This document shows, one piece after another, positions 60,589 through 64,000 of a stretch of DNA of 64,000 nucleotides. This DNA comes from Streptomyces sp. TN58. GTDB taxonomy: Bacteria > Actinomycetota > Actinomycetes > Streptomycetales > Streptomycetaceae. The number at the start of each line of letters is the position of its first letter. Position 1 is the first letter of the stretch. The DNA lies in contig NZ_CP018870.1 of assembly GCF_001941845.1 (NCBI RefSeq), positions 2,077,001-2,141,000 on the forward strand, given 5' to 3'. The translations under genes were made by a program, and so were the position numbers. The notes beneath the pieces are model-generated. The model saw only the letters and a program-made list of their open reading frames with translations, ran no database searches and was not told where the DNA came from.

Positions 60589-60706
60589 CGCGCGCGGGCC
60601 CCGGCCTCGCCCCCGGCGCCCGCCCGCCGGCCCCCCGCCCGTGGTCAGGTACGGGGGCGGGGGGCGGCGGGGCACCGGCCGGGGCCGGGCAGGCGGTGAC
60701 GAGCCG

Positions 60707-60958
60707 TCACGACTCCTTGATGAAGGCGCGCACCATCTTGCAGGTGACGTTGGACGGCCGGTGGATCCCCGTCCGGACGGCCATCGTCCGGATCTTCCGG
60801 TTGGTGGCGCGCTTCGCGTCATACGTCCCCGAGTCGAGCAGGGATATGGCCAGCCGCATCGCCTTCAGACGGCGGTTGTGGCTCTCGTACCACTCGCGGG
60901 GCAGGCCCGCCGGCAGCGGCTTCTTCTGGACGGGCCGGACGGTGCTGGCAGTGGCCAT
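60707..60958 (-). CDS. Small basic conserved hypothetical protein
   Basis: An 83-residue basic protein (MATASTVRPVQKKPLPAGLP), rich in Arg/Lys with RRLKAMRLAISLLDSG and NRKIRTMAVRTGIHRPSNVTC; a nucleic-acid-binding role would fit the charge but no family is recognised. The ATG has GGAGGCTG upstream (reverse of 60963-60970). GC3 is lower than in neighbours in places. Converges on the phosphatase gene and is divergent from the ArsC-like gene. Confidence 0.75.
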   Translation of the reverse strand: MATASTVRPVQKKPLPAGLPREWYESHNRRLKAMRLAISLLDSGTYDAKRATNRKIRTMAVRTGIHRPSNVTCKMVRAFIKES

Positions 60959-61064
60959 CTACAGCCTCCCAAACGGTAGTTGGCTTCCTGTCGTTCTCCC
61001 TCGATTTTACCGGGGGCCACTGACAGAAGCCCCTGGCCAGACGGCCCTGGGTAGGGTGGGGGGA

Positions 61065-61436
61065 ATGGAGATCTGGATCAATCCCGCCTGTTCCAAGTGC
61101 CGCAGCGCGCTCACGCTTCTGGACGCGGAGGGTGCCGAGTACACCGTGCGCCGCTACCTGGAGGACGTCCCGTCCGAGGACGAGATCCGCGAGGTGCTGG
61201 GCCGTCTCGGGCTGGAGCCGTGGGACATCACCCGCACGTCGGACCCGCTGGCGAAGGAGACCGGCGTCCGGGACCTGCCGCGCGAGGAGACGGACGCGGC
61301 GCGCGCCCTGTGGATCTCCCACCTGGCCGCGCACCCGAAGCTCATCCAGCGCCCGATCATCACCGCCGAGGACGGCACGGCCGTGGTCGCCCGCTCCGAG
61401 GAGGCCGTCCGCGACGCCCTCTCCCGCAACGCCTGA
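61065..61436 (+). CDS. ArsC/Spx-family thioredoxin-fold protein
   Basis: A 123-residue protein starting MEIWINPACSKCRSALTLL with the family Cys-x-x-Cys and, later, LIQRPIITAEDGTAVVARSEE, the RP motif of ArsC-like reductases. It could be a glutaredoxin-dependent arsenate reductase or a YffB/Spx-like protein; no ars genes are near. ATG 61065 is preceded by a G-rich ribosome site. Confidence 0.9.
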   Translation: MEIWINPACSKCRSALTLLDAEGAEYTVRRYLEDVPSEDEIREVLGRLGLEPWDITRTSDPLAKETGVRDLPREETDAARALWISHLAAHPKLIQRPIITAEDGTAVVARSEEAVRDALSRNA

Positions 61437-61462
61437 AGGCCGGGTTCAGAGGGCGGCGGGAC

Positions 61463-62293
61463 TCAGGCGCGGCGGGCGATGACCTCCATGCAGGCGCGGT
61501 AGCGCTCGCTGACCGCGTAGTGCAGGGGCTCGAAACCGTGCTCCTCCATCAGCTGGTAGAGGCGCCGGCGGCTGAAGTTGTGGAAGTGCTCCAGCTCCCC
61601 CCAGTAGGGGTTGGCCTCGCCGGCGTCGAGCAGGCGCCACACGGAGCAGTCGTAGTTGGGCATCGACGCGAAGACCACGCCGCCGTCGCGCAGCAGGCGG
61701 TGCGCGGCGGCCAGCCCCTGGCCGGGGTACGGCATGTGCTCCAGTACGTCGGCCAGGCTGATCACGCTGTAGCGGCCGGGCGCGTCGAGCGCCGTGAGGT
61801 CGGCGCAGTGCGCCTCGATGCCGAGTCGGCGCAGCCCCTCGGCAGTGGAGGGCCGCAGATCCAGGCCCTGCGGCTCGAAGCCCCACTCCTCGGCGGTGAA
61901 CAGCAGCGAACCGTTGCCGAAGCCGACGTCGAGCCAGCGGCCGTCCGGGACGTGGCGTGCGACGCGTTCGACGATGCGCGCCGAGGTGTAGCGGTTCTGC
62001 TCGAAGCCGGCGCCGGGCTGCTGGTTGGGGTTGGTCGCGGAGAAGATCTCGGCCGAGACCTCGTCCGAGAAGTAGCCGTCGGTGAAGACGTGGCCGCAGG
62101 CGGCGCAGCGCATCCAGGTCATGACCGGTGCGACGACGGGCTTGTAGAGCGGGTGCCGTGAGCAGTCCCCCGTCCTCAGGACGGAGATGTCGCCGTCGGA
62201 GCAGAGCGGGCAGGCGTCGTACAGCAGGCGCGGCTGGGGGGACGCGAGCGGGACGGTGGCGGAGGGGGCCGCGAAGGCCGGACCGGCGGACAT
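61463..62293 (-). CDS. Zn-ribbon-containing SAM-dependent methyltransferase
   Basis: An N-terminal zinc ribbon (YDACPLCSD ... MRCAACGHVF, about 27-70) precedes a class I methyltransferase domain with WLDVGFGNGSLLFTA, SLADVLEHMPYPGQGL and LLRDGGVVFASMPNYD. Such ribbon-plus-methyltransferase proteins act on sugars or natural products; the substrate here is unknown. 276 residues, ATG 62293. Adjacent to a hydrolase gene on the same strand. Confidence 0.9.
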   Translation of the reverse strand: MSAGPAFAAPSATVPLASPQPRLLYDACPLCSDGDISVLRTGDCSRHPLYKPVVAPVMTWMRCAACGHVFTDGYFSDEVSAEIFSATNPNQQPGAGFEQNRYTSARIVERVARHVPDGRWLDVGFGNGSLLFTAEEWGFEPQGLDLRPSTAEGLRRLGIEAHCADLTALDAPGRYSVISLADVLEHMPYPGQGLAAAHRLLRDGGVVFASMPNYDCSVWRLLDAGEANPYWGELEHFHNFSRRRLYQLMEEHGFEPLHYAVSERYRACMEVIARRA

Positions 62294-62343
62294 CTCAGGA
62301 AAATAGCGGTCTTTTCGGCTGTTTCGGTGTGGGCGCGCTGGTC

Positions 62344-63243
62344 TCAGCCCGCGAGCAGACGGGCGATCTCGGGGGCGGCCGCCAGGGGCAGGGAGTGGTG
62401 CGAGACCCCGGGCAGTACGTCGACGCGCGCGTCCGGCAGTGCCTCGCGTGCGGCGCGGGCGGCCCGGTGGGGGTCGTGGCAGCGGGCCCGGCCGGCGAAG
62501 AGGACGTCCACCCGGACCCCCGCCCGCCCGGTCGGCGGCTGCGCGAGCCGCCCGAGGTCCGGGCGCGGGCCGGTGACGGGCCGGGCGGCCGGGAAGCGGG
62601 CGGTCTCGTCCTGGAGCCGGAGCCAGGCCGGATCGAGGGCCGCCCCGCCGGTCTCCCAGGCGAGGAAGGAGCGGATGCGGCGCGGGCTGGGCCGCAGCAG
62701 CATGGGCAGGGCGCGCAGGACGTAGCCGGGCCGCAGCCCCGCGAAGACCTGGGTCGGGTCGAGCAGGACGAGGCGGCCGAGCCCGGCGGCGCCCCGGACG
62801 GCGTGGTGGGCGGCGATCCAGGCCCCGTACGAGTGCCCGCACAGGGTCACCGCTCCGCGCGGGTCGATCCCTTCGAGTACCGCGTCGAGCCAGCCGGTCA
62901 GGTCGTCGGCGGTCCGCGGGGGCCGCTCGGGGTCCGGGGCACTGAGCCCCGGTTCGCCCGGCAGGTCCACGGCGTGCACGCGGTGGGTGCGGGCCGCCCC
63001 GGCGGCGGCGCAGGCACCCCACACGGCGGAGGTGGCCCCGCCGCCCGGCAGCAGGACCAGCGGCGGGGCGTCGACCGGGCCGCAGCTGTTGACGCGGGTG
63101 ACGCCGCAGGGGGTCGGCAGGTCGACGGCCTCGACCGGTCCGGGCCATCCGCCGAGCACCTGGTCGTAGGCGGCACGGAAGGAGGCGGTGGCGCAGTGGC
63201 GGGTGGACCGGAAGGAAGAGGAGGAGGGAGAGGGGGAGGACAC
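62344..63243 (-). CDS. Alpha/beta-hydrolase
   Basis: Serine hydrolase fold of 299 residues: oxyanion region LVLLPGGGATSAVWG, nucleophile elbow LCGHSYGAWIAA (Ser of GHSYG), acid in the DVLFAGRAR area and the terminal His in GVSHHSLPLAA. GTG start. Divergent from a MarR gene with a palindromic operator between them, so it is probably repressed by that MarR. Substrate unknown. Confidence 0.92.
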   Translation of the reverse strand: MSSPSPSSSSFRSTRHCATASFRAAYDQVLGGWPGPVEAVDLPTPCGVTRVNSCGPVDAPPLVLLPGGGATSAVWGACAAAGAARTHRVHAVDLPGEPGLSAPDPERPPRTADDLTGWLDAVLEGIDPRGAVTLCGHSYGAWIAAHHAVRGAAGLGRLVLLDPTQVFAGLRPGYVLRALPMLLRPSPRRIRSFLAWETGGAALDPAWLRLQDETARFPAARPVTGPRPDLGRLAQPPTGRAGVRVDVLFAGRARCHDPHRAARAAREALPDARVDVLPGVSHHSLPLAAAPEIARLLAG

Positions 63244-63271
63244 GGCTGCTCCAATGTCTCGCCAGGCGATA

Positions 63272-63288
63272 ATCTCGCTGAGCGAGAT
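63272..63288. promoter_or_regulatory. MarR operator between hydrolase and marR genes
   Basis: Perfect palindrome ATCTCGCT-G-AGCGAGAT (17 bp) in the 62-bp divergent gap, just upstream of both starts. This is the size and place expected for an autoregulating MarR repressor. Confidence 0.8.
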
Positions 63289-63305
63289 ATTAGCCAGGAG
63301 GCGAT

Positions 63306-63785
63306 GTGCACGACAACCACGGCCCGGATCAGCCGCGCGAGCCGGACAACCTGCAACTGGTGCACCTGCTGCGGGCGGTGAGCGTCGACTTCGGCCTGCG
63401 CCAGGCGGAGTTCGCCACCCGCAACGGCATGCACCCCACCGACGTCCGGGCCCTGATCTGCCTGCTGGACGCGGACCGTGCGGCCGAACCCGCCACGGCG
63501 GGCCTGCTCGGCGCCCGGCTCGGGCTCAACTCCGCGGGCACCACCGCCGTGATCGACCGACTGGAGCGGCTCGGCCACGTCGCCCGGATCCGCGACGAGC
63601 AGGACCGGCGCCGGATCCTGCTGCGGGTGGAGCCGGCGGCGATCCGCCTGGGCCGGGAGTTCTTCGGACCGCTGATCGACGGGGTGCTGAGGGTGCTGGA
63701 CTCCTTCGACCCCGCCGAACGCGACACCGTCCGTCGTTTCCTGACGGCCACCCACGCCGCCTTCGCGTCGGAGCCGCACCGGTGA
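63306..63785 (+). CDS. MarR-family regulator
   Basis: Winged-helix repressor of 159 residues: RQAEFATRNGMHPTDVRALICLL, LGARLGLNSAGTTAVIDRLERLGHVARIRDEQDRRRILLRV (wing). GTG start with GGAGG at 63296-63300. It likely controls the divergent alpha/beta-hydrolase and itself. Confidence 0.93.
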   Translation: MHDNHGPDQPREPDNLQLVHLLRAVSVDFGLRQAEFATRNGMHPTDVRALICLLDADRAAEPATAGLLGARLGLNSAGTTAVIDRLERLGHVARIRDEQDRRRILLRVEPAAIRLGREFFGPLIDGVLRVLDSFDPAERDTVRRFLTATHAAFASEPHR

Positions 63786-63904
63786 CCCCCTCCGGCCCCG
63801 GCCTCGTGGGCGGTCCGGCCCGCTCTCTTCATCTCGTCCCCACCTCGCACCTCGTAGGGTGACCGGAGCACCAAAGTAGGACGTACCGCACCAAAGGACT
63901 CGCC

Positions 63905-64000
63905 GTGACCGAGCAGCAGCCGCAGGAAGCCACCGCCGACGCACACCGGTTCCCCCCGTCCCGGCGGCGGGCCGACTGGATGTTCGGCGGGGTGTACGGG
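63905..64000 (+). CDS. Start of an unidentified gene at the window edge
   Basis: 32 codons from a GTG start (MTEQQPQEATADAHRFPPSR, then RRADWMFGGVYG) to the end of the window. Too short to assign. Third-position GC is high, so it is probably real. Confidence 0.6.
   Translation, partial: MTEQQPQEATADAHRFPPSRRRADWMFGGVYG

Noticed and set aside
1..64000. tRNA, rRNA or CRISPR arrays
   Set aside because: No cloverleaf with GTTCGA-type T-loop and acceptor pairing was spotted, and no regularly spaced identical repeats with unique spacers exist.

Overview
The window is chromosomal DNA from a Streptomyces-like actinomycete. GC is very high (roughly 70% or more by eye), third codon positions are almost all G or C, GTG/TTG starts and 4-bp ATGA/GTGA gene overlaps are common, and the genes present (actinobacterial qcr/cta respiratory genes, adenosine kinase AdoK, a GSI glutamine synthetase with a GlnR box, two-lipoyl-domain E2) fit that lineage. 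From memory the order resembles the S. coelicolor core region running from qcr/cta to glnA; this could not be checked here.

Layout. 1-6.8 kb (minus strand): start of qcrA, then qcrC, ctaE, and the ctaC-ctaD-ctaF operon of the bc1-aa3 respiratory chain, interrupted by an L,D-transpeptidase lipoprotein and a degenerate receiver protein. 7-13.6 kb: a cysteine desulfurase-TusA fusion, adenosine kinase, a membrane-anchored protein of unknown role, an ErpA/IscA Fe-S carrier and quinolinate synthase NadA (an Fe-S enzyme). 13.7-17.8 kb: an RND exporter with an unpaired LuxR-type response regulator. 17.8-25.4 kb: cobalamin nucleotide-loop genes (cobS, a metallo-hydrolase/CobU fusion, cobT) interspersed with pspA/pspAA, a DUF3043 gene and a methyltransferase. 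25.4-29.3 kb: an MprF-like DUF2156 protein coupled to a rhomboid-like membrane protein, then a lone histidine kinase.

29.7-36.4 kb (minus strand) is the most interesting region: a five-gene operon encoding a secreted Agd3-like (CE18-type) polysaccharide deacetylase, a PelF-type GT4 glycosyltransferase, a polytopic membrane protein, a spherulin-4 (GH135-like) protein and a GH114 lipoprotein. This is the enzyme set of the fungal galactosaminogalactan pathway (Gtb3, Agd3, Sph3, Ega3), which shares chemistry with bacterial Pel; it suggests a bacterial, cationic galactosamine-type exopolysaccharide system.

36.8-45.5 kb: leucyl aminopeptidase, then lpd, the lipoylated E2 (sucB/aceF), a GntR regulator and aceE, i.e. 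the pyruvate/2-oxoglutarate dehydrogenase components; lipA and lipB, which make their lipoyl cofactor, lie at 52-54 kb. 45.7-51.7 kb: DUF4240 protein, SDR/TetR pair, a Gly/Asn/Trp-rich secreted protein, glnA with a clear GlnR operator, RDD and DUF4191 membrane proteins. 54-64 kb: an NsdA-like HTH/TPR regulator, an FAD oxidoreductase and a TIGR01777 epimerase, a VIT-type transporter, an RsbU-like phosphatase, an ArsC-like protein, a methyltransferase, and a hydrolase/MarR pair with a clear palindromic operator.

Between genes there are many bidirectional hairpin terminators, a dispersed 28-bp-arm palindromic repeat (two good copies in opposite internal orientation and a decayed cluster), and two short inverted-repeat elements that look like MITE or insertion-sequence remnants. 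I saw no tRNA, rRNA, CRISPR array, prophage or intact transposase.
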